The notes below the pieces were generated by a model. That model saw only the letters and a list, made by a program, of their open reading frames with translations. It was not told the DNA's origin and did not search any database. DNA of 8,382 nucleotides. Source: Polynucleobacter sp. (GTDB lineage: Bacteria > Pseudomonadota > Gammaproteobacteria > Burkholderiales > Burkholderiaceae). Positions within the stretch are counted from its first letter, which is position 1; each line of letters opens with the position of its first letter. The stretch lies in NCBI GenBank assembly GCA_023257325.1, contig JALRCP010000204.1, positions 1-8,382 on the forward strand. The letters run 5' to 3'. Below are positions 1-8,382 of the stretch, piece by piece. The position numbers and the translations under genes were made by a program.

Positions 1-466
1 TAGGACCGCCCCACACACCAATGATGATGTACATTGGAATCAAAGTGGCCTCAAAGAATACATAGAAGAGTAAGCCGTCTAACGCAGCAAACACACCAAT
101 CATCAAACCTGACAAAATCAGGAATGCCGCCATGTACTGCGCCACGTTTTCAGTAATCACTTCCCACGCTGCAAGAACCACAATCACTGTAATAAAGGCG
201 GTTAAAACCACAAACCACATTGAAATACCATCAACACCTAAGAAGTAGTTGATGTCATAACGAGGCACCCAAGAAACTTGCTCAACAAATTGCATAGCGG
301 CTGTGCTGGTATCAAAACCGCTGATTAATGGCAAAGTCACTGCAAAGCTGAAGAGTGAACCAATCAAGGCCATGATGCGAACATAGCCCTTGCTATTGTC
401 CGAACCTGTGAACAAAATAATCAAACCGAAGATGATCGGTAGCCAAATGGAGTAAGAAAGAATCAT
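1..466 (-). CDS. nuoM: NADH-quinone oxidoreductase subunit M, N-terminal part (cut by left window edge)
   Basis: This is the start of an antiporter-like, proton-translocating membrane subunit of complex I. The frame opens with ATG at 466-464 (MILSYSIWLPIIFGL) and stays open to the window edge, giving 155 residues; the family is normally about 490-510, so roughly two thirds lie outside. Hydrophobic segments are visible near residues 4-20, 30-50, 80-100 and 110-130, with another beginning after that. The motif FFEATLIPMYIIIGVWGG (137-154) is diagnostic of NuoM. Its Glu139 corresponds to the essential TM5 glutamate (E144 in E. coli NuoM). GVDGISMWFVVL (77-88) is also typical of the family. It lies 23 nt downstream of nuoL in the usual L-M order. 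No strong Shine-Dalgarno is visible upstream. Subunit identity is very secure; the missing C-terminal part cannot be assessed. Confidence 0.97.
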   Translation of the reverse strand, partial: MILSYSIWLPIIFGLIILFTGSDNSKGYVRIMALIGSLFSFAVTLPLISGFDTSTAAMQFVEQVSWVPRYDINYFLGVDGISMWFVVLTAFITVIVVLAAWEVITENVAQYMAAFLILSGLMIGVFAALDGLLFYVFFEATLIPMYIIIGVWGGP

Positions 467-489
467 ATCGGGGCGCTCTATCTATTGTT

Positions 490-2544
<2,055 letters not shown>

Positions 2545-2553
2545 AAAGCTGTC

Positions 2554-2862
2554 TTAACCCTTCAGTTGTCCAAGATCTTCCGCATGAATGGTGTCAAGCT
2601 TACGGAACATCGTGACCAAAATTGCCAAGCCAATTGCAGCTTCAGCAGCGGCCACGGTCAAAATAAAGAAAACGAATACTTGGCCATCCATATCACCTAA
2701 GTAATGTGAAAAAGCCACAAAATTTAAGTTCACGGCCAATAACATCAATTCCAAAGACATCAATAAAACAATGATGTTTTTGCGATTCAAAAAGATGCCG
2801 ACCACACCCGTTGCAAATAGGATGGCTGCTAACACCAAGTAATGCGCCAAAGTGATTGTCAT
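2554..2862 (-). CDS. nuoK: NADH-quinone oxidoreductase subunit K
   Basis: This is a small complex I membrane subunit related to MrpC, part of the proton pathway between NuoJ and NuoN. It is 102 residues long (E. coli 100) with three predicted membrane helices, near 5-25, 30-52 and 62-86. Both conserved buried glutamates are present: Glu38 in [14 protein letters not shown] (E. coli E36) and Glu74 in [15 protein letters not shown] (E. coli E72). The ATG at 2862-2860 is supported by an AAGGA ribosome-binding site 7 nt upstream, which is the clearest one in the window. The gene follows nuoJ after 37 nt and precedes nuoL by 9 nt, the standard J-K-L order. It appears complete and functional. Confidence 0.99.
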   Translation of the reverse strand: MTITLAHYLVLAAILFATGVVGIFLNRKNIIVLLMSLELMLLAVNLNFVAFSHYLGDMDGQVFVFFILTVAAAEAAIGLAILVTMFRKLDTIHAEDLGQLKG

Positions 2863-2869
2863 GAATAAA

Positions 2870-2874
2870 TCCTT
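2870..2874 (-). promoter_or_regulatory. Ribosome-binding site of nuoK
   Basis: AAGGA on the minus strand lies 7 nt before the nuoK ATG (2862-2860). It fixes that start. Several genes in this operon have much weaker Shine-Dalgarno matches. Confidence 0.75.
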
Positions 2875-2899
2875 GTGTTGATGTTTTTCATGGTTTTCA

Positions 2900-3523
2900 T
2901 CATTCTTTTTGAGCCGACGAATCGGAACTCATCGTCTTAACCATGCGCACACGATCTTCTTTGCGTGTACGAATTTGTTCTGGAATGTTTTGTGTCTTGG
3001 TATCTTTGCGACGACGCAAAGTCAAAGCCACTGAAGCAATGATGGCAACCAACAAAACAATGCCGGCCACTTCAAAAGCAAATAAGTAATCGGTGTACAA
3101 CAACACACCCAATGCCTTGGTATTGCTAGCAGCCAACTCAGGACTGATGTTTCTAACAGGTTGAGTGGTCCCAATAAAACCACGAATCAAGACAATGGCC
3201 ATTTCAGCCACAATGATGGCACCCACCAAAGACGCAACCGGCATGAATTGTTTGAAGCCTTTGCGCAAATGATCCAAATCAAGGTCAAGCATCATCACGA
3301 CAAACAAGAACAAGACCATGACGGCGCCCACATAAACCAATACCAACAAAATTGCTAAAAACTCGGCATGCAATAGCATCCAGATGGCCGCAGCAGTAAA
3401 GAAGGCCAAGACCAAAAATAAAGCGGCATGAACGGGATTACGAGCAGTCACCACCCGCAATGCTGCAATAACCAATATGGCAGCAAAAACGTAAAAGAAA
3501 ATTGTTTTAGGATCAAGCATCAT
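2900..3523 (-). CDS. nuoJ: NADH-quinone oxidoreductase subunit J
   Basis: This is a complex I membrane subunit (ND6 family) next to the quinone-coupling region, 207 residues long. It has five hydrophobic helices at about 8-26, 31-51, 56-80, 94-116 and 146-170. The third holds the conserved segment [17 protein letters not shown] (64-80), the helix known to carry a pi-bulge and to change conformation during turnover. Glu54 in [10 protein letters not shown] is also conserved. The tail from about 170 is hydrophilic and highly charged ([10 protein letters not shown] onward), a form I associate with betaproteobacterial NuoJ. The first ATG (3523-3521) overlaps the nuoI stop by 4 nt. A second ATG follows directly (3520-3518), so the start is uncertain by one codon. 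No good Shine-Dalgarno is seen, which suggests coupling to nuoI. Confidence 0.98.
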   Translation of the reverse strand: MMLDPKTIFFYVFAAILVIAALRVVTARNPVHAALFLVLAFFTAAAIWMLLHAEFLAILLVLVYVGAVMVLFLFVVMMLDLDLDHLRKGFKQFMPVASLVGAIIVAEMAIVLIRGFIGTTQPVRNISPELAASNTKALGVLLYTDYLFAFEVAGIVLLVAIIASVALTLRRRKDTKTQNIPEQIRTRKEDRVRMVKTMSSDSSAQKE

Positions 3524-4017
3524 TTGTATTTGGCATCCGCTGTTTTATTGGCTGCAATTTCATTTTCATAGCGATCACCTACCGCCAGCAGCATTTCTTT
3601 TGTGAAGTAAAGATCGCCACGCTTTTCACCGTGGTATTCATGAATGTGCGTTTCAACAATCGCGTCAACAGGACAAGCTTCTTCACAGAAACCGCAAAAA
3701 ATACACTTGGTCAAATCAATGTCATAACGTGTGGTTCGACGCGTGCCATCTTCACGTTGATCAGATTCAATAGAAATCGCCATCGCAGGACAGACGGCTT
3801 CACACAACTTACATGCAATGCAACGTTCTTCACCGTTTGGATAGCGACGCAAAGCGTGCAAACCACGGAATCGAGGTGACATAGGAGTTTTTTCTTCTGG
3901 GTATTGCACGGTGATTTTGGGCTTAAATAAGTATTTGCCCGTCAGTGCCAAACCTTGCAATAGCTCTTTCAACAACAAGCTATTTAAGAATTCACGGATA
4001 CGCTGGAACATAGTCAA
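3520..4017 (-). CDS. nuoI: NADH-quinone oxidoreductase subunit I (2x[4Fe-4S])
   Basis: This is the peripheral-arm ferredoxin-like subunit (TYKY family) carrying clusters N6a and N6b, which hand electrons on to N2 near the quinone site. Two CxxCxxCxxxCP motifs are visible, numbering from the upstream-most start: Cys66, 69, 72 and 76 ([13 protein letters not shown]) and Cys105, 108, 111 and 115 ([13 protein letters not shown]). The N-terminal amphipathic helix (about 3-30) is the membrane-docking part. The span given opens with TTG (4017-4015), giving 165 residues. The ATG two codons later (4011-4009) is more likely the true start, giving 163 residues (3520-4011), because a GAGG element sits 8 nt before it but only 2 nt before the TTG. 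The Cys positions drop by 2 in that case. The stop overlaps the nuoJ ATG. Identity is certain. Confidence 0.98.
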   Translation of the reverse strand: MTMFQRIREFLNSLLLKELLQGLALTGKYLFKPKITVQYPEEKTPMSPRFRGLHALRRYPNGEERCIACKLCEAVCPAMAISIESDQREDGTRRTTRYDIDLTKCIFCGFCEEACPVDAIVETHIHEYHGEKRGDLYFTKEMLLAVGDRYENEIAANKTADAKYK

Positions 4018-4019
4018 AT

Positions 4020-4023
4020 CCTC
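4020..4023 (-). promoter_or_regulatory. Ribosome-binding site of nuoI, favouring the ATG at 4011
   Basis: On the minus strand, GAGG at 4023-4020 is 8 nt from the ATG at 4011-4009 but only 2 nt from the TTG at 4017-4015. This spacing decides the start in favour of the ATG. The element lies just after the nuoH stop codon (TAA at 4029-4027). Confidence 0.65.
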
Positions 4024-4026
4024 GCC

Positions 4027-5103
4027 TTATTTCCAAATATTCCAGGGCGACAATACCCAAGCACCCACCAACAAAATCCAGAAGATGGAAATTGGAATGA
4101 AGACCTTCCAACCCAAACGCATCAACTGGTCATAACGGTAACGTGGGAAAGACGCACGCAACCAAATAAAACAAGATAAGAAGAAGAATGTTTTAGCGAT
4201 GAGCCAAAAGATTCCTGGAATATCTCTCAAAATTGGTAAATCAACGATTGGCGCCCAACCACCGAAGAACATGATTGAAGTCAGGGCAGCAATCAAAATC
4301 ATGTTGGCGTACTCAGCCAAGAAGAACATGGCAAAGGCCATACCTGAATATTCAATCATGTGACCCGCCACGATTTCAGACTCACCTTCAACCACGTCAA
4401 ACGGATGACGGTTTAATTCAGCCACCCCTGAAATGAAATAGATCAAGAACATCGGCAACAGAGGCAACCAGTTCCAAGATAAGAAATTCAAGCCCATGCT
4501 CGCGAAATAACCGGTCTGCTGGGACTTCACAATATCACTCAAATTTAATGTTCCAGAAACCACCAAGACAGATGCCAAGGCAAAACCCATCGCAATCTCA
4601 TAAGAAACCATTTGAGCTGAAGCGCGCATCGCACCTAAAAAAGCATATTTGGAGTTTGATGCCCAACCCGCCAAAATAATTCCATAAACACCTACTGAGG
4701 TGATGGCCATCACATACAACAAACCAGCATTCACATTGGCCAACACCATTTCTGCTTGAAACGGCACCACAGCCCATGCAGCAAAAGCAGGCGCAATCAC
4801 CATCACAGGGGCCACAATGTATAAAACCTTATTGGCCTTGCTTGGCAAAATAACTTCTTTGAGCAACAACTTCAAAGCGTCAGCAATTGGTTGCAACAAA
4901 CCTAATGGGCCCACACGATTAGGGCCTAAGCGAATATGCATCCAACCAATTAATTTACGCTCCCACAATGTTAGGTATGCCACACAACCAAACATTGGTA
5001 ATACGATCACCACAATCTTGATCAGCGTCCAAACAATTGGCCAAAGCATCTCACCAAAGAGTGCTAATCCGTGCGTGTTGATCGTTTGAATAAATTCGCT
5101 CAT
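4027..5103 (-). CDS. nuoH: NADH-quinone oxidoreductase subunit H
   Basis: This is the membrane subunit (ND1 family) that forms the quinone entry chamber and contacts the peripheral arm. It has 358 residues and about eight membrane helices, as expected for the family. Conserved segments are present in order: [21 protein letters not shown] (46-66), [13 protein letters not shown] (71-83), [20 protein letters not shown] (146-165), [21 protein letters not shown] (227-247) with Glu229, Asp236, Glu239, Glu241 and Glu243 of the acidic quinone-coupling (E-channel) loop, and [18 protein letters not shown] (316-333). The ATG at 5103-5101 overlaps the nuoG stop TGA by 4 nt (ATGA). A GGAG ribosome-binding site lies 5 nt upstream, inside the nuoG end. 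nuoI begins close after the TAA stop. I see no missing residue or frame disruption. Confidence 0.99.
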   Translation of the reverse strand: MSEFIQTINTHGLALFGEMLWPIVWTLIKIVVIVLPMFGCVAYLTLWERKLIGWMHIRLGPNRVGPLGLLQPIADALKLLLKEVILPSKANKVLYIVAPVMVIAPAFAAWAVVPFQAEMVLANVNAGLLYVMAITSVGVYGIILAGWASNSKYAFLGAMRASAQMVSYEIAMGFALASVLVVSGTLNLSDIVKSQQTGYFASMGLNFLSWNWLPLLPMFLIYFISGVAELNRHPFDVVEGESEIVAGHMIEYSGMAFAMFFLAEYANMILIAALTSIMFFGGWAPIVDLPILRDIPGIFWLIAKTFFFLSCFIWLRASFPRYRYDQLMRLGWKVFIPISIFWILLVGAWVLSPWNIWK

Positions 5104-7406
5104 ACACGCTCCACTGTTAACTGACCAAACATGCTGCCCAATTGAGCGCTAAGCGCTGTTCCGGCAGAAAGTCTAACCACGCCATCGGCCAGAGTATTTT
5201 CTTCAGTCACAACCATCGTCACGGCTTGACCTGCTTGAGTGACCTTGACTTGATCACCTTCTTTTAACTGCAATTGCATCATCAAGTGACTTGGCATACC
5301 CAACTTCAACCCACGCTTGGCATCTTGAGTCATTTGTAAAGCTGGGGCACGACGCACAATGGCATCACTTGAATGAATCACCACATCTGCTAAACGCTCA
5401 ATCGCTGGCGTAAATGTGCTGGTAACGGTGGCTTGTGCTGCAGTAGCATTGTTCAACTGAGATGCAAAGTTTTCAGGCAAAGCCTCGTCCAATACCTCTT
5501 CAGAGCTATTGAATAGGAAACTATCTAAGTTCAAAAGACCACCCAATACACGCAGCACCTTCCATGCAGGACGTGCAGCGCCCAAAGGTTTGACAACTGC
5601 TTGCACAGATTGCAAGGTTCCTTCTGCATTTACAAAGCTACCTGAGGTTTCTGTATAAGGAGTAATGGGCAACATCACATCCGCCTGCTCACGCAATTCA
5701 GCGCTATCAAATGCGGTCATCGCAATGACAGTGCCAGCATTGGCCAATTTAGATTTGATCAACTGAGGATCAAAAATATCAGTGCCTGGTTCTACGTTCA
5801 GTAACACAACCGCTTTGAGATCTTTTGCCAAAATGCCAGTGATACCATTCGCAGAAACAGCACCCACCAAATGAGCACCCACAGAGTTACCACCTTCAGG
5901 TAAGAAACCTAGAGTGGCTTCAGTATGGGTAGCAATAAATTGAGCATAAGCGTGCAATTGCGCAAATTGCGGATGCGCCATCGCAGCAGATCCGAGGAAC
6001 ACTGCTTTACGCTCACCACCAAGCAAACTTTCGGCAATGGCTTTTGCGCTTGGGCTGATATTTGCATTGCTTGGTGCAGCAACACCTTTAGCTTGAGCAA
6101 CTGCAGCAGCAACTCCTGCAAGCTCTGCTGGCCAGTTGGCGGGGGATACTTGTGCTGATGCAGCCACTGGCATGAGCCAATCTTCAGAACTGGCGCCCAA
6201 TCTGCTGACTTTGAGCCCGCGCTTAGTCGCCGAGCGAATGCGTGCAGCCAATAAAGGTTGATCTTTTCTTAAGAAGCTACCGATGAAGAATGCTCGTTGC
6301 AATTGACCGACATCAGCAATCTTCATACCCAACCAAGGTGCTTTAGGAGCGCCACTGACGTCTGATTGACGCAAGCGAGTTTCAAGATTGTTCGAGCCCA
6401 AACCAGAGATAACTTTTTTCAACAAGTGCAACTCTTCAACAGAGGCCATTGGATGAGCCAATGCTGCAATTGAATCTGCGCCATGATCTGCTTTGATAGA
6501 AGTCAAGGAACGACTGATGTAATTTAAAGCCGATTCCCAATCAGTTTCAATCCAGCGATTGTCTTGCTTGACCATTGGATTTTTCAAACGGTCTGGACTA
6601 TTTAAACCTTCGTACGCAAAACGATCACGGTCACTGATCCAGCATTCGTTGATGGCTTCATTTTCCAAAGGGACTGTTCGCAACACTTGATTGGCTTTGG
6701 TTTGCATCACCACATTGGTTCCCAATGAGTCATGTGGACTCACAGAGCGCTTACGTCCTAACTCCCATGTGCGAGCTGAATAACGGAAAGGTTTACTGGT
6801 TAAAGCACCGACTGGACATAAGTCAATCATGTTGCCTGATAACTCAGAGTCGACAGTTTTACCAACAAAGGAAGTAATTTCAGAATGTTCGCCACGATTG
6901 AGCATGCCCAATTCCATGACGCCAGCAATTTCTTGGCCAAAACGAACGCAACGGGTGCAATGAATGCAACGGCTCATCTCTTCCATTGAGATCAATGGGC
7001 CCACATTCTTATGAAAGACCACGCGCTTTTCTTCAGAGTAGCGCGATGACGTTTTACCGTAACCAACTGCCAAATCTTGCAATTGACACTCACCACCTTG
7101 GTCACAAATTGGACAATCCAAAGGATGGTTAATCAGCAAAAATTCCATCACTGATTTCTGAGCCTGAACTGCTTTCTCAGAATGAGTGTGAACCTTCATA
7201 CCTGGGGTCACTGGAGTCGCACATGCTGGTAATGGCTTAGGCGCTTTTTCAACCTCAACCAAACACATGCGGCAATTAGCAGCAATCGATAATTTCTTGT
7301 GATAGCAAAAATGTGGGATGTGCGTACCAATTTTTTTGGCCGCATCCATCACCATAGAACCCTGTTGGATTTCTACCGTTTTGCCATCAATTTCGATTTC
7401 AACCAT
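5100..7406 (-). CDS. nuoG: NADH-quinone oxidoreductase subunit G
   Basis: This is the large peripheral-arm Fe-S subunit that relays electrons from NuoF to NuoI, 768 residues long. The N-terminal ferredoxin-like domain binds [2Fe-2S] N1b through Cys34, Cys45, Cys48 and Cys62. The next module ([14 protein letters not shown]) gives the N5 ligands His94, Cys98, Cys101 and Cys107. Cys147, 150 and 153 (RCIHCTRC) with Cys197 (DLCPVGAL) bind N4. From about 215 the protein continues as a molybdopterin-oxidoreductase-like domain that no longer binds molybdenum in this family. The motif [14 protein letters not shown] lies at 586-599, and a terminal beta-rich segment at about 712-768. The off-pathway N7 ligands of E. 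coli NuoG are absent. The protein is also shorter than E. coli NuoG (about 908 residues). The ATG at 7406-7404 has only a weak GGGA element 6 nt upstream. It starts 29 nt after nuoF and overlaps nuoH by 4 nt. Confidence 0.98.
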   Translation of the reverse strand: MVEIEIDGKTVEIQQGSMVMDAAKKIGTHIPHFCYHKKLSIAANCRMCLVEVEKAPKPLPACATPVTPGMKVHTHSEKAVQAQKSVMEFLLINHPLDCPICDQGGECQLQDLAVGYGKTSSRYSEEKRVVFHKNVGPLISMEEMSRCIHCTRCVRFGQEIAGVMELGMLNRGEHSEITSFVGKTVDSELSGNMIDLCPVGALTSKPFRYSARTWELGRKRSVSPHDSLGTNVVMQTKANQVLRTVPLENEAINECWISDRDRFAYEGLNSPDRLKNPMVKQDNRWIETDWESALNYISRSLTSIKADHGADSIAALAHPMASVEELHLLKKVISGLGSNNLETRLRQSDVSGAPKAPWLGMKIADVGQLQRAFFIGSFLRKDQPLLAARIRSATKRGLKVSRLGASSEDWLMPVAASAQVSPANWPAELAGVAAAVAQAKGVAAPSNANISPSAKAIAESLLGGERKAVFLGSAAMAHPQFAQLHAYAQFIATHTEATLGFLPEGGNSVGAHLVGAVSANGITGILAKDLKAVVLLNVEPGTDIFDPQLIKSKLANAGTVIAMTAFDSAELREQADVMLPITPYTETSGSFVNAEGTLQSVQAVVKPLGAARPAWKVLRVLGGLLNLDSFLFNSSEEVLDEALPENFASQLNNATAAQATVTSTFTPAIERLADVVIHSSDAIVRRAPALQMTQDAKRGLKLGMPSHLMMQLQLKEGDQVKVTQAGQAVTMVVTEENTLADGVVRLSAGTALSAQLGSMFGQLTVERV
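5109..5112 (-). promoter_or_regulatory. Ribosome-binding site of nuoH, inside the nuoG 3' end
   Basis: GGAG on the minus strand lies 5 nt before the nuoH ATG (5103-5101) and within the last codons of nuoG. With the 4-nt stop/start overlap, this suggests translational coupling of nuoH to nuoG. Confidence 0.6.
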
Positions 7407-7435
7407 CTTTTTTCCCGTCTATCCCCAAGCTTCGC

Positions 7436-8382
7436 TTAAATGTATGCAGGCACAATGCAACGCTTGTGTTCTACGTGATAAGCAAACTCATCCATGTAAT
7501 GCTTCAACATGCCTCGCACAGGCATTGCTGCAGCATCACCCAATGCACAAATTGTTCTTCCTTGAATATTGGCCGCCACATCATTCAAAAGATCTAAGTC
7601 CTCTGGACGACCCTCACCATGCTCAATGCGATTCACAATTCGCCACAACCAACCTGTACCTTCACGGCATGGCGTGCATTGACCACAAGATTCTTCGTGA
7701 TAGAAATAAGACAAGCGCAACAATGACTTCACCATGCAACGTGTCTCATCCATCACAATCACAGCGCCCGAGCCCAACATAGACCCGGCTTTAGCAATGC
7801 TGTCATAGTCCATGTCGGTTTCCATCATCATGGCGCCCGGAACAACAGGAGCTGATGATCCACCAGGAATAACCGCTTTAATTTTTTTGCCACCGCGCAT
7901 GCCACCTGCCAATTCCAACAAGGTAGCAAATGAGGTGCCCAATGGAATCTCATAATTACCTGGGCGTTCAACGTCACCAGAAATTGAGAAGATTTTTGTT
8001 CCGCCGTTGTTAGGCTTGCCTAACTTGGCATAAGCCTCGCCACCGACTGCAAAAATAAATGGTACGGCAGAAAAAGTTTCGGTGTTATTGATTGTCGTTG
8101 GCTTGCCATACAAACCAAAGCTTGCTGGGAATGGAGGTTTAAAACGTGGCTGACCCTTTTTACCCTCTAAAGACTCCAATAAGGCTGTTTCTTCACCACA
8201 GATGTAAGCACCCCAACCATGGTGTGCATGCAATTGGAATGAAAATTCTGAACCGCAAATCTTGTTACCCAAGAAACCAGCAGCACGAGCCTCTTCTAAA
8301 GCCTCTTCAAATCGCACATACCCTTCCCAGATTTCTCCATGGATGTAGTTGTAACCAACCCCAATACCCATGGCGTAAGCAG
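7436..8382 (-). CDS. nuoF: NADH-quinone oxidoreductase subunit F, C-terminal part (cut by right window edge)
   Basis: This is the NADH-binding, FMN-containing subunit where NADH is oxidised and electrons enter complex I. The reading frame is open at the right edge: codons for A-Y-A precede the internal Met at 8371, so the true start lies outside. About 314 residues are visible of the usual 430 or so; the N-terminal glycine-rich NADH/FMN region is therefore missing. Numbering from the Met at 8371, the FMN-domain segment [21 protein letters not shown] is at 54-74, followed by PRFKPPFPA. The [4Fe-4S] N3 ligands are Cys229, Cys232 and Cys235 in [15 protein letters not shown], plus Cys275 in [15 protein letters not shown]. 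The preceding [16 protein letters not shown] is typical of the family. The stop TAA at 7438-7436 is 29 nt before nuoG. Confidence 0.98.
   Translation of the reverse strand, partial: AYAMGIGVGYNYIHGEIWEGYVRFEEALEEARAAGFLGNKICGSEFSFQLHAHHGWGAYICGEETALLESLEGKKGQPRFKPPFPASFGLYGKPTTINNTETFSAVPFIFAVGGEAYAKLGKPNNGGTKIFSISGDVERPGNYEIPLGTSFATLLELAGGMRGGKKIKAVIPGGSSAPVVPGAMMMETDMDYDSIAKAGSMLGSGAVIVMDETRCMVKSLLRLSYFYHEESCGQCTPCREGTGWLWRIVNRIEHGEGRPEDLDLLNDVAANIQGRTICALGDAAAMPVRGMLKHYMDEFAYHVEHKRCIVPAYI

Noticed and set aside
3161..4135. Plus-strand frames of 65, 82 and 74 codons opposite nuoJ, nuoI and the nuoH end
   Set aside because: All are antisense shadows of genes whose products match complex I subunits over their full length.
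4817..5089. 90-codon plus-strand frame opposite the nuoH 5' region
   Set aside because: Antisense to strongly conserved NuoH segments ([17 protein letters not shown]). No independent coding support.
5909..6158. Minus-strand 70-codon and plus-strand 77-codon frames inside nuoG
   Set aside because: Both are other-frame shadows in the less conserved, alanine-rich middle of nuoG. The minus-strand one is a leucine-rich out-of-frame reading of that alanine-rich stretch.
7407..7435. Possible terminator or small hairpin in the nuoF-nuoG gap (AAGC-GAA-GCTT around 7426-7437)
   Set aside because: The stem is only 4 bp and is not directly followed by a U-tract on the transcribed strand. nuoF and nuoG products are needed together, so termination here makes no sense.
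7318..7782. 154-codon plus-strand frame opposite nuoF and the nuoG start
   Set aside because: It lies antisense across the end of nuoF and the start of nuoG, both of which carry unmistakable conserved motifs there. Its protein is rich in His, Cys, Pro and Ser, as expected from reading a coding strand backwards, and shows no domain I recognise.

Overview
The window is a core stretch of the respiratory complex I (proton-pumping NADH:ubiquinone oxidoreductase, NDH-1) operon. Every gene lies on the minus strand, so transcription runs from the right edge to the left. In transcription order the genes are nuoF (5' end cut by the right edge), nuoG, nuoH, nuoI, nuoJ, nuoK, nuoL and nuoM (only the first 155 codons are present, cut by the left edge). 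This is the standard bacterial nuoA-N order.

Layout: nuoF (7436-8382) and nuoG (5100-7406) encode peripheral-arm electron-input subunits carrying FMN and several Fe-S clusters. nuoH (4027-5103) encodes the quinone-site membrane subunit. nuoI (3520-4017) encodes the two-[4Fe-4S] subunit that passes electrons to quinone. nuoJ (2900-3523) and nuoK (2554-2862) encode small membrane subunits. nuoL (490-2544) and nuoM (1-466) encode antiporter-like proton-pumping subunits. Spacing is tight: two junctions overlap by 4 nt (nuoG/nuoH and nuoI/nuoJ), and the gaps are 9 nt (nuoH to the upstream-most nuoI start), 37 nt (nuoJ-nuoK), 9 nt (nuoK-nuoL), 23 nt (nuoL-nuoM) and 29 nt (nuoF-nuoG). There is no intergenic stretch over 40 nt. 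I see no terminator, promoter, RNA gene, insertion sequence or CRISPR array. The genes therefore look like the interior of one polycistronic transcript whose promoter lies beyond the right edge.

Organism: the proteins look betaproteobacterial. Examples are the NuoI run around [19 protein letters not shown], the NuoH segment [13 protein letters not shown], NuoG without N7-cluster ligands, and a roughly 680-residue NuoL. Base composition is moderate rather than high GC by eye, which would suit a Polynucleobacter-like or other lower-GC Burkholderiales lineage. That placement is inference from recalled family features, not from a search.

How the genes work together: NADH reduces FMN in NuoF. Electrons pass through Fe-S clusters in NuoF, NuoG and NuoI to quinone at the NuoH interface. 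The released energy drives proton movement through NuoH, NuoJ, NuoK, NuoL and NuoM. All catalytic and proton-channel residues I checked are present, so the genes look functional.

I found no undescribed system here. The second-look items are small: a His/Asp-rich loop in NuoL and the inverted repeat it creates, an ambiguous nuoI start, a 10-codon reading frame coupled to nuoK, and the missing N7 ligands in NuoG.
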